Part shown: one piece after another, positions 26,696 through 36,079 of the stretch
Numbering within the stretch: the stretch's first letter is position 1
Layout of the letters: each line of letters opens with the position of its first letter
Source of the DNA: DATDIC01 sp963777625
GTDB lineage: Bacteria > Pseudomonadota > Alphaproteobacteria > Acetobacterales > Acetobacteraceae
Reading direction: 5' to 3'
Length of the DNA: 64,000 bases
Assembly: GCA_963777625.1 (NCBI GenBank)
Contig: CAVZRO010000018.1
Coordinates: 219,094-283,093 of the forward strand
Program-made: the position numbers and the translations under genes
The notes under the pieces: model-generated
What the model was told of the DNA's origin: nothing
What the model saw: the letters and a program-made list of their open reading frames with translations, nothing else
The model's database searches: none

Positions 26696-27274
26696 ATGCC
26701 GCAGCCTGATCACATCTCCCGTCTTGGCGTGCCGGATGCGGACGGACTGGATGACGACCTGCGTGCCATCTGGCGCAAATGTGTCGATAAGCTCGGCTTT
26801 GTCCCCAACGTGTTTAGCGCCTACAGCCTGCGTCCGCAGCGGCTGCGTAATTTCATGGCGACGTACAACGAAATCATGCTGTCCGAGTCCGGACTTTCGA
26901 AGCTGGAACGGGAGATGGTCGCGGTCGTCGTGTCATCCGCCAACCGCTGCTATTACTGCCTGGTGGCACATGGCGCCGCGGTCCGCCTGCTGTCCGGCGA
27001 TCCCGAACTGGGTGAAATGATGGCGTTGAATTACCGCGTCGCGAAGCTGGAGGTGCGCCAGCGAGCCATGCTCGATTTCGCCTGGAAACTTACCACGACG
27101 CCCTGGCTGATCGACGACCCCGATCGCGACGCATTGCGCGCCGTCGGGCTGACCGAGGCCGACATCTTCGACCTTGCCGAGACGGTTGCGTTCTTCAACC
27201 TGTCGAACCGCATGGCATCCACCACCGATATGATGCCGAACCGCGAATATCACCGGGCTGCGCGCGAGACCTAG
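26696..27274 (+). CDS. AhpD-like peroxidase-related protein (carboxymuconolactone decarboxylase superfamily)
   Basis: 192 residues with the redox motif NRCYYCLVAHG: C85, C88 and H92, typical of uncharacterised peroxidase-related enzymes. It starts four bases after the dehydrogenase gene. Its TAG stop codon is part of the CTAG site into which the IS elements inserted, so the reading frame survived the insertion exactly. Confidence 0.87.
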   Translation: MPQPDHISRLGVPDADGLDDDLRAIWRKCVDKLGFVPNVFSAYSLRPQRLRNFMATYNEIMLSESGLSKLEREMVAVVVSSANRCYYCLVAHGAAVRLLSGDPELGEMMALNYRVAKLEVRQRAMLDFAWKLTTTPWLIDDPDRDALRAVGLTEADIFDLAETVAFFNLSNRMASTTDMMPNREYHRAARET

Positions 27275-28215
27275 ATGTCGAATCCAAGAACGTTGTTCAG
27301 TTTGGCGAAGGGGGTCATGTGTTTGATGCCGCTGTGGGTCCGTATGGTGTTGTAGGTCTTCAGCCATGGTTCGAGCGTTTCGATCCGCTCGGCCGAGGTG
27401 GTGTAGGCTTGCGCATAGGCCCATTCGCGCAGGCTGGTTTGGATGAAGCGCTCGGCCTTGCCGTTGGTGCGCGGGGTGTAGGGTCTGGTTCGCTTATGGC
27501 GGATGCCCTCCTCGGCCAACAGGTCACGGAAAGCAAAGCTTTTGTAGGCCGATCCGTTGTCGGTCATGATCCGCTCGACGCGCACGCCGAAGCGCTTGAA
27601 GCAGGCCAGCGCCCGCCGGGTGAAAGCGACGGCGCTCTCGGCTTTTTCGTTGGCCAGGACTTCGCTGTGGGCCAGGCGGCAGGCATCGTCGATGGCGACG
27701 TGGAGGTATTCCCAGCCGGTACCACGCTTGTTGCTTTGGCCGGTGCGATCAGCGGTGATGCGGTGGCCGATGCCGTCGATGCGGCCGAGCTTCTTGATAT
27801 CGAGGTGGAGGAGTTCACCGGGTTTCTCGCGCTCATAGCGAACGATCTCGGGTTTGGTCTCGAGTGCACCGAGCCGCCCAAGGCCGAGCCGGCGCAGCAC
27901 CGCGCCGACGGTCGAGCGCGGCAGACCGAGTTCACGCGCGATCTGCGGGCCGGTGCGCCGTTGGCGACGCAGGCGCTCGATGGCTGTCAGAGTGTCGGCG
28001 TCGGTGCGGTGCGGGCATCGGGCGGGCGCCGAACTGCGGTCCTGGAGGGCAAGTTCGCCGCCCGCCCGATGCCGCGCCAGCCAACGAAATGCCTGTCGTT
28101 GGGAGAGACCGGCGGCAGCGGCCGCATCTCCCACCCGCCATCCATCGGTGCGGACGCGTTGCACCAGCAAGGCTCGACCTTGCGGCGTCAGGCGCGCATT
28201 CTTGTGCAGGTTCAT
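27271..28215 (-). CDS. IS481-family transposase, copy 1
   Basis: 314 residues, intact. An N-terminal helix-turn-helix (GWRVGDAAAAAGLSQRQAFRWL) precedes a DDE integrase core with LLHLDIKKLGRI, ERIMTDNGSAYKS and the basic RTNGKAERFIQTSL. The last codons run past the end of the element, and the stop is supplied by the CTAG target. This copy could supply transposase for both IS481 elements. Confidence 0.9.
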   Translation of the reverse strand: MNLHKNARLTPQGRALLVQRVRTDGWRVGDAAAAAGLSQRQAFRWLARHRAGGELALQDRSSAPARCPHRTDADTLTAIERLRRQRRTGPQIARELGLPRSTVGAVLRRLGLGRLGALETKPEIVRYEREKPGELLHLDIKKLGRIDGIGHRITADRTGQSNKRGTGWEYLHVAIDDACRLAHSEVLANEKAESAVAFTRRALACFKRFGVRVERIMTDNGSAYKSFAFRDLLAEEGIRHKRTRPYTPRTNGKAERFIQTSLREWAYAQAYTTSAERIETLEPWLKTYNTIRTHSGIKHMTPFAKLNNVLGFDI

Positions 28216-28302
28216 CCGGGGCTCCCTGGGCGTGCGGTTGAAGGTCTGGCAACCACAGCTTCACCCCTTCACCCCGGGTGAACAACCTTCATAGCTTCGA
28301 CA
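27276..28302. mobile_element. IS481-family insertion sequence, copy 1
   Basis: 1027 bp bounded by imperfect inverted ends TGTCGAATCCAAGAACGTTG and, at the other end read inward, TGTCGAAGCTATGAAGGTTG. The flanks CCTAG (27270-27274) and CCTAG (28303-28307) are a five-base direct repeat around CTAG, matching the NCTAGN target preference known for IS481. It lies in inverted orientation to copy 2. Confidence 0.88.
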
Positions 28303-28307
28303 CCTAG

Positions 28308-29888
28308 TCCTACTGCGTCACTCATTCCGCACGACGGCCTTCTGACGCATCTGTCCGCAACAGGGACATCGCGGCAGTGCGTGGGCCAAAGCTCGCGCGA
28401 GGCGGATACGCAACGTGGCGATTGAGTGCGGCATGTGGCGTTGCGAACGCAGTGGCAGATCCTCTGGGTCGATAACCATCGGGAAGGCAAGATTGCGCGC
28501 CTCGCCAGGAGCGGGCTGGTCCTGAGGGGGGAATCGTCTCCTTCTCGGAAATCAGGAAACCGTAGGCAGCGACACAGAGAGTTGCGTGATGATGGAAGCC
28601 ACGCCAACCACGGCCTTCGTAGTGACCGAGGCCGACTTCCTGTTTGAGTTCGAGATAGTCGCGCTCGATGCGCCAGCGCATCTTGGCCTGATCGACCATG
28701 CGCTCGAGCGAGATGTCGGCCGCCAGCGTGCAGAGCCAGTAGTGATCCGGTTCGGCCTCGCCCTCCGGCCACTCGATCAGCAGCCACTCCTCTGGCGCCG
28801 GTTCATTCCGCCTGGCGTTCCCCGGGCCGGGCCGAAGGCCCGCCCGAGGACAGGCTTCATGTGCCGGACGCACCCGCCATCGGGCGAACCGCGAGCTCAG
28901 CGGCGTGTTGCTGCCGTCCCGCCATTTGATCTGTTGCCAGGCAGCGGCGTCGAGCTCCAGAGCCAGCGTCTTGGCCGACACGGGACGATGCGTCGCGTCA
29001 CGGCGCAGCCGCTTGCCGGGCCGGCCGCGGCCTGAGTGGGACGCCGGTGGCAACGCTGCCTCGCCGGGCCGCCACACCATCGTGGCGGGCAGGATGCCGG
29101 CCACGTAGGTCAGCCCAAGTTCGCTGATCCCAGCACGCAATTTGCTGTCATTGCCATAGGCCGGGTCCATCAGCACCGACGCCTGGCGGCACACCATCCG
29201 CCAGCGCCTCGCGCAGCTGCTGCAACGCGATCTCCGGCTTGGTCTGGAAACCAACGTCGTCCGGCACGCCGGCGATCTTTCGGCGGGCCGCATCGTCGGC
29301 CCACTCCTTCGGTAGATACAGCCGGTAGGCAACCGGCAAGCTTCCCTGATGGGTCGCCACTGACAAACTCACTGCCACCTGGCAGTTGTCCCGCTTGCCC
29401 AACTGACCGCAATACTGCCGCGCCACCCCGACCGAATGGCTGCCCTTCTTGGGGAACCCGGTGTCGTCGATGATCCACGCTTGGACCGGTTCGTCCCGCG
29501 TGATGGATGGCAGCACACAGTCGCGCACACGGCGCAGCATCGCCCGATCCGACCACGGCGCCTGCGCCACAAAGTGCAGCAGCGATTGGTGCTGCGCCGC
29601 GGTGCGCTCCGGCGCGGTCACCGCCGCCAGCGGCTCGACACTCTTGCGACCCTCCGCCGACAGCAGTCCGATACAGTAGTCCGCGAATGGCCTGACCCGG
29701 TCGGCATGGCCGAGCACCGATGCCAAACTTGCTGTGTAATCCTCGAACCGCGCTTGCGTGCCGGTTGCATCGTCGAGACCCATCCCACCCTCCCTGGACG
29801 GCTTGAATCTCCACCTCTAACCAATCACTCTCGCGTCGCACCAAGCGGAAAATGCCAGATCACATCGCAGTTTTGCGACTCAGTAGGA
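28308..29888. mobile_element. IS701-family insertion sequence
   Basis: About 1581 bp between two CTAG copies at 28304-28307 and 29889-29892, which form its four-base target duplication. Inverted ends are TCCTACTGCGTC on the left and TCCTACTGAGTC read inward from the right. An IS481 copy is inserted into each of the two CTAG sites. Confidence 0.82.
28322..29783 (-). pseudogene. IS701-family transposase, frameshifted as sequenced
   Basis: The N-terminal part begins MGLDDATGTQARFEDY and holds the first catalytic Asp in IIDDTGFPKKG. The C-terminal part has VLMDPAYGND, and RWRIERDYLELKQEVGL with the catalytic Glu. The parts join as VPPASVLMDPAYG if one base is removed at 29182-29183. As sequenced the element cannot make full-length transposase. 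Confidence 0.8.
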
Positions 29889-29893
29889 CTAGA

Positions 29894-30918
29894 TGTCGAA
29901 GCTATGAAGGTTGTTCACCCGGGGCGAAGGGGTGAAGCTGTGGTTGCCAGACCTTCAACCGCACGCCCAGGGAGCCCCGGATGAACCTGCACAAGAATGC
30001 GCGCCTGACGCCGCAAGGTCGAGCCTTGCTGGTGCAACGCGTCCGCACCGATGGGTGGCGGGTGGGAGATGCGGCCGCTGCCGCCGGTCTCTCCCTTCGA
30101 CAAGCGTTTCGTTGGCTGGCACGGCATCGGGCGGGCGGCGAACTTGCCCTGCGGGACCGTAGTTCGGCGCCCGTCCGATGCCGCCCGCACCGACGCCGAC
30201 ACCATGGCCGCGATCGAGCGCCTGCGCCGCCAACGGCGCACCGGTCCGCAGATCGCGCGTGAGCTTGGTCTGCCGCGCTCGACCGTTGGCGTGGTGTTAC
30301 GCCGGCTCGGTCTTGGAAGGCTCAGCGCGCTCGAAACCAGGCCAGAGATCGTGCGCTATGAGCGCGAGAAACCCGGCGAACTCATCCACATCGACATCAA
30401 GAAACTCGGCCGCATCGACGGCGTCGGCCACCGCATCACCGGTGATCGCACCGGCCAAAGCAACAAGCGCGGCACCGGCTGGGAATATCTCCACGTCGCC
30501 ATCGACGATGCCTGCCGCCTGGCCTACAGCGAGGTCCTGGCCAACGAGAAAGCCGAGAGCGCCGTCGCTTTCACCCGTCGCGCACTGGCCTGGTTCAAGG
30601 GCTTCGGCGTCAGCGTCGAGCGGATCATGACCGACAACGGATCGGCCTATAAAAGCTTCGCCTTCCGCGACCTGTTGGCAGAGCAGGGCATCCGCCATAA
30701 GCGAACCCGGCCCTACACCCCGCGCACCAACGGCAAAGCCGAACGCTTCATCCAAACCAGCCTGCGCGAATGGGCCTATGTGCAAGCTTACACAACCTCG
30801 GCCGAGCGGATCGAAACGCTCAAACCATGGCTGAAGACCTACAACACCATACGGACCCACAGCGGCATCAAACACATGACGCCCTTCGCCAAACTGAACA
30901 ACGTTCTTGGATTCGACA
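29894..30918. mobile_element. IS481-family insertion sequence, copy 2
   Basis: 1025 bp, nearly identical to copy 1 but inverted. It is flanked by perfect six-base repeats ACTAGA at 29888-29893 and 30919-30924. Its left half of the CTAG is also the right-hand target duplication of the IS701 element. Confidence 0.88.
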
Positions 30919-30923
30919 ACTAG
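29981..30923 (+). pseudogene. IS481-family transposase, copy 2, frameshifted
   Basis: Homologous to copy 1 over its whole length. Around 30181 the sequence CGATGCCGCCCGCACC differs from copy 1 and shifts the frame by one base after about 67 codons, splitting the helix-turn-helix part from the intact DDE part (RTDADTMAAIERL onward). The stop comes from the ACTAGA target repeat. Confidence 0.82.
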
Positions 30924-31090
30924 AGCGTGATCGCTTTAGGACTTTAGATCCGTGATGCCCGCAGCTCCGTCATGCCCGCGCCCGTCTCGTCATGTCCGCA
31001 CCCATCACGTCATGCCCGCTGAAGCTCCGTCATGCCCGCGTTCGCAACGCGAAAGCGGGCATGACGGGGAAGGGGAATGACGAACGCAGG
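30921..31090. repeat. CTAGAGC palindrome start followed by degenerate GTCATGCCCGC repeats
   Basis: Begins TAGAGCGTGATCGCTTTAGG, related to the repeat at 43118-43153, then TTTAGATCCGTGATGCCCGCAG and four more imperfect GTCATGCCCGC-type units, ending in the hairpin GCCCGCGTTCGCAACGCGAAAGCGGGC. A related array is at 57112-57247. The element stands between the IS cluster and the MlaC-like gene, where it may help end transcription. Confidence 0.75.
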
Positions 31091-31117
31091 TCACCTTCAA
31101 TGCGGTCCGGTGTAACG

Positions 31118-31780
31118 TCAGCCCCGCGACAGGGTCTGGGTCTTGTGCTGCAGACTGTTTTCCAGCGCCGACGCGCCGCCTCTGCTCAGCAGGGACGCAA
31201 AATCCGACCGCTGCACCGCGACGCGGCTGATGGAGCCATCCGCCAGTACATCAACTATCTGCCAGCCGGCGCCGGTCTTGCGCATGACATAAGCGATCTT
31301 GTGCGGCGTGCCGTCGCGCGGCGCGATTTGGGTCTCGACCACCTGCTGATTGGCGCCGATTGATCGGGTTGACGGACTGATTGTGAACTTCTGTCCGTCA
31401 TAACTGTCGAAATTATCGACATAGGTCGCGACCGTGTAATTGCGGAACACCGCCAGCAGCGCGGACTGCTGGTCCGGCGTCAGGCCTGCCCAGGCGCGAC
31501 CGACGGATACGCGCAAGATATCGGGCAAGTCGAACACCCTGCTGACAACCGGGGTCAGCGTGTCCATCCTGCTCTGGAAGGGCGCCGCCTTCCCCGATTT
31601 CATGCAATTAATAAGCGCCTGGTTCAGTTCCTGAACCGGGGCCAGCACCGCCGGATCAGCCGCCGGCTGCTCGGACGGCATGATCACATCGTACGCCCGT
31701 GCGGCTTCGGGCATTGCGGCCAGGAAAAGAATTGTAACGAAGCAAGCCACAGACCGGATAACGGGTGACATTTGCGGCAT
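31118..31780 (-). CDS. MlaC/Ttg2D family phospholipid-binding protein, HpnM-like
   Basis: 220 residues from the ATG at 31780, which has AAGGAG seven bases upstream. The signal peptide ends near PEAARA. The mature part has VGRAWAGLTPDQQSALLAVF and YVMRKTGAGWQIVDV, typical of periplasmic MlaC-type lipid carriers. In hopanoid producers the related HpnM sits near hopanoid genes, but none are seen here, so either lipid-transport role is possible. Confidence 0.78.
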   Translation of the reverse strand: MPQMSPVIRSVACFVTILFLAAMPEAARAYDVIMPSEQPAADPAVLAPVQELNQALINCMKSGKAAPFQSRMDTLTPVVSRVFDLPDILRVSVGRAWAGLTPDQQSALLAVFRNYTVATYVDNFDSYDGQKFTISPSTRSIGANQQVVETQIAPRDGTPHKIAYVMRKTGAGWQIVDVLADGSISRVAVQRSDFASLLSRGGASALENSLQHKTQTLSRG

Positions 31781-31953
31781 CGCGGCTCCTTTCAGCGTCC
31801 AGGTCGTGGCAGATAGGCGTCCCGGCGGGGTTCCCATCCCATTCCCGCTCCGGTTAACGTGATAGAGCCTGCACGGGTCAACCGCCATTGTCCCATGCTT
31901 CTGTGCAGAACCGCTAGATTGCCCAGCGGTTTCCCGGTCCGGAGGTTAGCTGA

Positions 31954-33192
31954 TTGTCTGTGCTGCGCACCGTTCTCAAAGCGGCGGACGTGGTCGCTGC
32001 CCGTGCCGGTCTGTTCGACAGTGGCATTCAGGCCGAGCCGCTGATCGAAGCAGCCTGCCGGCGAACCGGCCTCGCCGACTTTGGCCCGATTCCATTCCAC
32101 GAGCCGTTGCGGCAGCTTCTGTCCGCGCTCCACGACGAAGCGTCGTTGAGCGTGGTCGGGCGGTTCGCGGTGCGCTGGGATGTGCTTCGCTTCCTCTGCA
32201 ACGTGTTGCGGCTGCGCGCCCGGGAGGTTCGTTCCCCCGCTATCCTGGATCAGCGGATCGAGCGGCCGATCTTCATCACCGGCCTGCCGCGCAGCGGCAC
32301 GACATTTCTGCACCGGCTGATGCTGGAAGACCCGGCCAACCGCGCCCCTTTGGTGTGGCAGACAATCTATCCCTGCCAGTCCGACCCGCGTACTGCCATC
32401 CGGCGCGTATCCCGGCAATTGCGCGGCTTCGAGCGACTGGCACCCGCGTTCCGCGGACTGCATCCACTGACCGCCAACTCGCCGCAGGAATGCTCTGAGA
32501 TTACCGCGCACGTGTTCCGCAGCCTGCGGTTCGATTCAACCTATCGGATCCCGTCGTACCGGCGATGGCTGGACACCGACGGGCAGGTGGCGGCCTACCG
32601 GTTCGAGCGACGGTTCCTGCAACACCTGCAGCACGCGTCGGGACAAACCCGATGGGTGCTCAAATGCCCCGATCACCTGTTCGCGCTGGGCGATCTACGC
32701 GCCGCGTTTCCCGATGCACGCGTGGTGTTCGTGCACCGCGACCCCCTGAAAGTGCTGCTATCGGTCGCGCAACTGACGGAGGTGCTGCGGCAGCCTTTCA
32801 CACGGCGAATCGACCGCCACGAGATAGGTCGCCAGGAAAGCGTCCGCTGGCAGGAGGGGGCGGCGCGCATGATCCGCGCCACCCGCGAGCAGCCGTTCGC
32901 CGAACCGATCTGTCACGTGGAGCATCGCGATCTGGTCGGTGATCCGCTGGAGACCATGACCCGGGTATACCGTCATTTCGGGTTGGAGCCGGATGCGGCA
33001 ACCCGGGACCGCGTGGTGCGTGCGGTCACGGAGCATCCGGACGGCGGCTACCGGCATCGCGCCTACCGGTTCGAGGATCACGGCCTGCACGAGGCGACCG
33101 AGCGTGAGAAATTCCTCGCTTACATACGGTTTTTTGGTATCGAGTCCGAGCCCCGGCGGACAGCGACCGTCTCGGCATCACAGACGGCGTGA
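31954..33192 (+). CDS. Sulfotransferase family protein
   Basis: 412 residues, starting with TTG. The PAPS-binding loop FITGLPRSGTTFLHRLM is at residues ~107-123 and the 3'-phosphate motif is in FPDARVVFVHRDPLKVLLS. It should transfer sulfate from PAPS to an unknown acceptor. It is divergent from the MlaC-like gene. No PAPS-synthesis genes are in the window. Confidence 0.85.
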   Translation: MSVLRTVLKAADVVAARAGLFDSGIQAEPLIEAACRRTGLADFGPIPFHEPLRQLLSALHDEASLSVVGRFAVRWDVLRFLCNVLRLRAREVRSPAILDQRIERPIFITGLPRSGTTFLHRLMLEDPANRAPLVWQTIYPCQSDPRTAIRRVSRQLRGFERLAPAFRGLHPLTANSPQECSEITAHVFRSLRFDSTYRIPSYRRWLDTDGQVAAYRFERRFLQHLQHASGQTRWVLKCPDHLFALGDLRAAFPDARVVFVHRDPLKVLLSVAQLTEVLRQPFTRRIDRHEIGRQESVRWQEGAARMIRATREQPFAEPICHVEHRDLVGDPLETMTRVYRHFGLEPDAATRDRVVRAVTEHPDGGYRHRAYRFEDHGLHEATEREKFLAYIRFFGIESEPRRTATVSASQTA

Positions 33193-33206
33193 GCCGGGTC
33201 GGGAGA

Positions 33207-33887
33207 TCACCCTCTCACGAGGCTCCATCCGATGTCCCAAAACGCCGCCTCGAGTTGCGTGGCGGTGACGAATGTCGCCGCCAGCTCGGCATGCCGTGAT
33301 TCAGCACCCCGCGAGGCGGCCAGCCGGTCGAGAGTACCCGCGGCTGCGCGCGCCGCCGCCTGGTACTCCGGGCCGGCATAGGCGGCGATCCAGGCTTGAT
33401 AGGGATGGCCGGCGACGCCCGCTTGCGCCGCAAGCCGTTCCCCGATCTCCGCATATCCGATGATGCATGGCGCCAGGGCCACGTGCAGGTCCAGCAAATC
33501 GCCGGCGAGCCCGCGATCGAGCACGAAGCGCGTATAGGCGATGGTTTCCATCGCCTCCGGCTCGGCTTCCATCTCGGCTTCGCTGAGCCCCCAATCCGAG
33601 CAATAGGCGACGTGCAACTTCATCTCGACATCGACGATCGCGCCCAGCCCAGCCGCCGCCGCGCGCAGATCGGCCACGCTGGCGCTTTTGTAGCCGGCGA
33701 GCGCATAGGCGCGGGCGAACTGGATCAGGAACAGGTAGTCCTGGGTAAGATAACGACGGAACGCGGCGGGCGGCAGCGTTCCGTCGCCCAGCGCGCGCAC
33801 GAACGGATGCTCGACATAGTCGCGCCAGTGCCCGGCCGCGTCATGCCGAAGCCGGCCGAACAGGCCGCGGTCGAATGGCAGATCCAT
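33207..33887 (-). CDS. tenA: TenA family protein (aminopyrimidine aminohydrolase/thiaminase II)
   Basis: 226 residues, close to the usual ~220. Conserved parts are YLTQDYLFLIQFARAYA, YCSDWGLSEAEM, the catalytic Cys in LAPCIIGYAEIG and HPYQAWIAAYAGPEYQ. The enzyme salvages the thiamine pyrimidine. It is the third gene of a minus-strand operon after the dehydratase and epimerase; that company does not suggest thiamine metabolism. Confidence 0.87.
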   Translation of the reverse strand: MDLPFDRGLFGRLRHDAAGHWRDYVEHPFVRALGDGTLPPAAFRRYLTQDYLFLIQFARAYALAGYKSASVADLRAAAAGLGAIVDVEMKLHVAYCSDWGLSEAEMEAEPEAMETIAYTRFVLDRGLAGDLLDLHVALAPCIIGYAEIGERLAAQAGVAGHPYQAWIAAYAGPEYQAAARAAAGTLDRLAASRGAESRHAELAATFVTATQLEAAFWDIGWSLVRG

Positions 33888-33905
33888 GCGTCAGCTCCGT
33901 CCGGC

Positions 33906-34814
33906 TTATGTCTTCGCCGAAGCAAGCGCCCGCACCTCGTCGCGCCAATTATGCCGCTCGGTGAAACCGAGTGTCTCTCGCGCTTTGCGGTTGGACAGCG
34001 GTGCCTCGTATCCCGCCATTGGCCGGGTCAGCGGGACGCCCGGGCACCACTCCGCCAGGAATTCCGAGGTCGGCTTGTCATTGGTAGCGGTGTCATTCAC
34101 GGCATTGAAGACCTGAAAGCCAAGCCCGTCCTTTTGCAGACATAGATGCACGATCTGCGCGAGGTCGCGGGCGTCGATGTAGCTCCATGCGTTGCGCTTG
34201 CGCGACGCGGGGTCGGCGACGAAGCCGGGAAATCGTCCGTACTCATGGGGCTCGATCACGTTGGCAATACGCAACGCGTAGATATCCGCCTTGAAGCGAG
34301 CCGCGAACGCACGCGCGGTCTTCTCGTTGACCACCTTGGACAGGCCGTAGCTGTCCATCGGGTCGGTGTCGTAGTCCTCCTCCAGCGGAAAATGATGAAA
34401 CGATCGGTCGCCTTCCGCGAAGCAGACGCCATAGGTCGTCTCGCTCGACGCGATGACGACCTTGCGGATGCCGAGCTTCATCGCTGCCTCGATCACGTTG
34501 TACGTGCCCATCACATTGACGCGGAATGTCTCATCGTCCGAACGCAGAAGGATGCGCGGGATCGCGGCAAAATGGACCACTGCATCCACCGGACCCGGCG
34601 GCCGTCCCAGCTTCAGGCCGGTACGGCTGAAATGGCTCGTCATCGCGTTGAACACCTGGCCGCTATTCGTCACGTCGCCAATGAGTGTGCTGACCTCTGG
34701 ATGCGGCAGAGCCTGCAGATCGAAGTTGAGAATTTCGTAGCCTTGGTCGTGCAGCCACGGCAACACGTGCCGCCCTGCCTTGCCACTGCCGCCGGTGAAC
34801 AGGATCCGCTTCAT
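33906..34814 (-). CDS. NAD-dependent epimerase/dehydratase (extended SDR)
   Basis: 302 residues with FTGGSGKAGRHVLPWL for NAD and a catalytic YGLSK (DSYGLSKVVNEKTA). It probably acts on a sugar or uronate derivative. It follows an enolase-superfamily sugar-acid dehydratase by 26 bases on the same strand, so a sugar-acid pathway is a sensible inference, comparable to uronate dehydrogenase-like enzymes. Confidence 0.85.
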   Translation of the reverse strand: MKRILFTGGSGKAGRHVLPWLHDQGYEILNFDLQALPHPEVSTLIGDVTNSGQVFNAMTSHFSRTGLKLGRPPGPVDAVVHFAAIPRILLRSDDETFRVNVMGTYNVIEAAMKLGIRKVVIASSETTYGVCFAEGDRSFHHFPLEEDYDTDPMDSYGLSKVVNEKTARAFAARFKADIYALRIANVIEPHEYGRFPGFVADPASRKRNAWSYIDARDLAQIVHLCLQKDGLGFQVFNAVNDTATNDKPTSEFLAEWCPGVPLTRPMAGYEAPLSNRKARETLGFTERHNWRDEVRALASAKT

Positions 34815-34840
34815 GCTGGTGTCCCCCTACTCCCGGCTGG

Positions 34841-36013
34841 CTACTCCCGGCTGGTCACGAACGGAACCGACCCTTCCGGCTTGATCATCGTGAGATTGCC
34901 GTCGAACTGGCGCAGCGGGTGGCGGACATAGGGGTGACGCAGACAGGCCTCTTCATTCAGCTCCAGGCCGAGGCCGGGATGGTCCGGGATGCGTATCTCG
35001 CTGTTGCTGAACACCAACGACTCCGTCACGATCTCCTTGCGCCACGGCACATCCACCGCGATCGTCTCCAGGATGCAGAAATTCGGGATCGTGGCGGCAA
35101 GCTGCAGGGTCATCGCGTTCACCACGGGACCGGTCGGATTATGCGGCGCCACGGGCAGGAATCGCGCATGCCCCATGGCGGCGATCTTCTGCGCCTCCAG
35201 TATGCCGCCGACATGGCTGACATCGGGCTGCAGGATATCGACCGCGCGCTTTTGGATCAGCTCCATGAATCGCTCCGGCTCATAATAGCGCTCGCCGGTC
35301 GCGATCGGGATGGGGCTGTTGGCGCGCACGTCGGCGAGAGCATCGATGCTTTCCGGTGGAACCGGCTCCTCGAACCAGCGCGGCTCGAATTTCGCCAGCG
35401 CGCGCGCCATCGCGATCGCGGTTGGCACGTTCAGCCGACCATGCACCTCGATCATCAGGTCGATATCCGGTCCCACGGCGGCACGGACCGCCTCGACGAT
35501 CTCGATGGTGCGGTTGCGCGCCGGGCGGTCCATCTCCAGATAGGCGGCTCCGAACGGATCCCATTTCAGGGCCCGGAAGCCCATCCGCACCGCCTCGGTT
35601 GCTTTGCGCGCGAAATCTTCCGCGCTTTTCGCGCCGGAGAACCAGCCGTTGCCGTAGCATGCCACCACGTCGCGATGCTTGCCGCCCAGCAGCTCATACA
35701 CCGGCACGCCGAGCGCCTTGCCCTTGATGTCGAGCAGGGCCGCCTCCACACCGCTCAACGCGCTGCGGAAGACGACGCCGGTGCGCCAGTAGGAGTTACG
35801 GTGCATGGTCGAAATGAGGTAGTCGGTCGCGAACGGGTCCTTGCCGACAAGGAATTCGCCCAGCTCCTGGATCGCCGCGACCACCGCCCTTTCGTTCCAT
35901 TCCACCGTTGCTTCGCCCAGGCCCTCGTAGCCGGAATCGGTGATCAGCTTGACGAAGATGAAGTTGGCGCGATGCGCATCCACCAGGAAGGTCTTGCAGC
36001 CGGTGATTTTCAT
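34841..36013 (-). CDS. Enolase-superfamily sugar-acid dehydratase (galactonate dehydratase-like)
   Basis: 390 residues. Metal and acid/base residues of the mandelate racemase group are visible: LMIEVHGR, WFEEPVPPE, IATGERYY, QPDVSHVGG and APHNPTGPV. The two His residues and the Glu ligands fit D-galactonate dehydratase relatives. It heads the minus-strand operon toward tenA and diverges from the peptide-type ABC transporter, so both may share the intergenic regulatory region. Confidence 0.85.
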   Translation of the reverse strand: MKITGCKTFLVDAHRANFIFVKLITDSGYEGLGEATVEWNERAVVAAIQELGEFLVGKDPFATDYLISTMHRNSYWRTGVVFRSALSGVEAALLDIKGKALGVPVYELLGGKHRDVVACYGNGWFSGAKSAEDFARKATEAVRMGFRALKWDPFGAAYLEMDRPARNRTIEIVEAVRAAVGPDIDLMIEVHGRLNVPTAIAMARALAKFEPRWFEEPVPPESIDALADVRANSPIPIATGERYYEPERFMELIQKRAVDILQPDVSHVGGILEAQKIAAMGHARFLPVAPHNPTGPVVNAMTLQLAATIPNFCILETIAVDVPWRKEIVTESLVFSNSEIRIPDHPGLGLELNEEACLRHPYVRHPLRQFDGNLTMIKPEGSVPFVTSRE

Positions 36014-36079
36014 TTCGGGTCTCCTTCGCTGTGGTGGGATCGCGCCTGGCGCCAGGCACGCATTACGATCGAAGCTGCC

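Noticed and set aside
27276..30918. Composite transposon with cargo between two inverted IS481 copies
   Set aside because: The interior is just an IS701 element with its own ends and CTAG duplication, and no cargo gene.
30945..31090. Possible CRISPR array (repeated GTCATGCCCGC units)
   Set aside because: Units are short, unevenly spaced and palindromic, without constant repeats and unique spacers; no cas genes.
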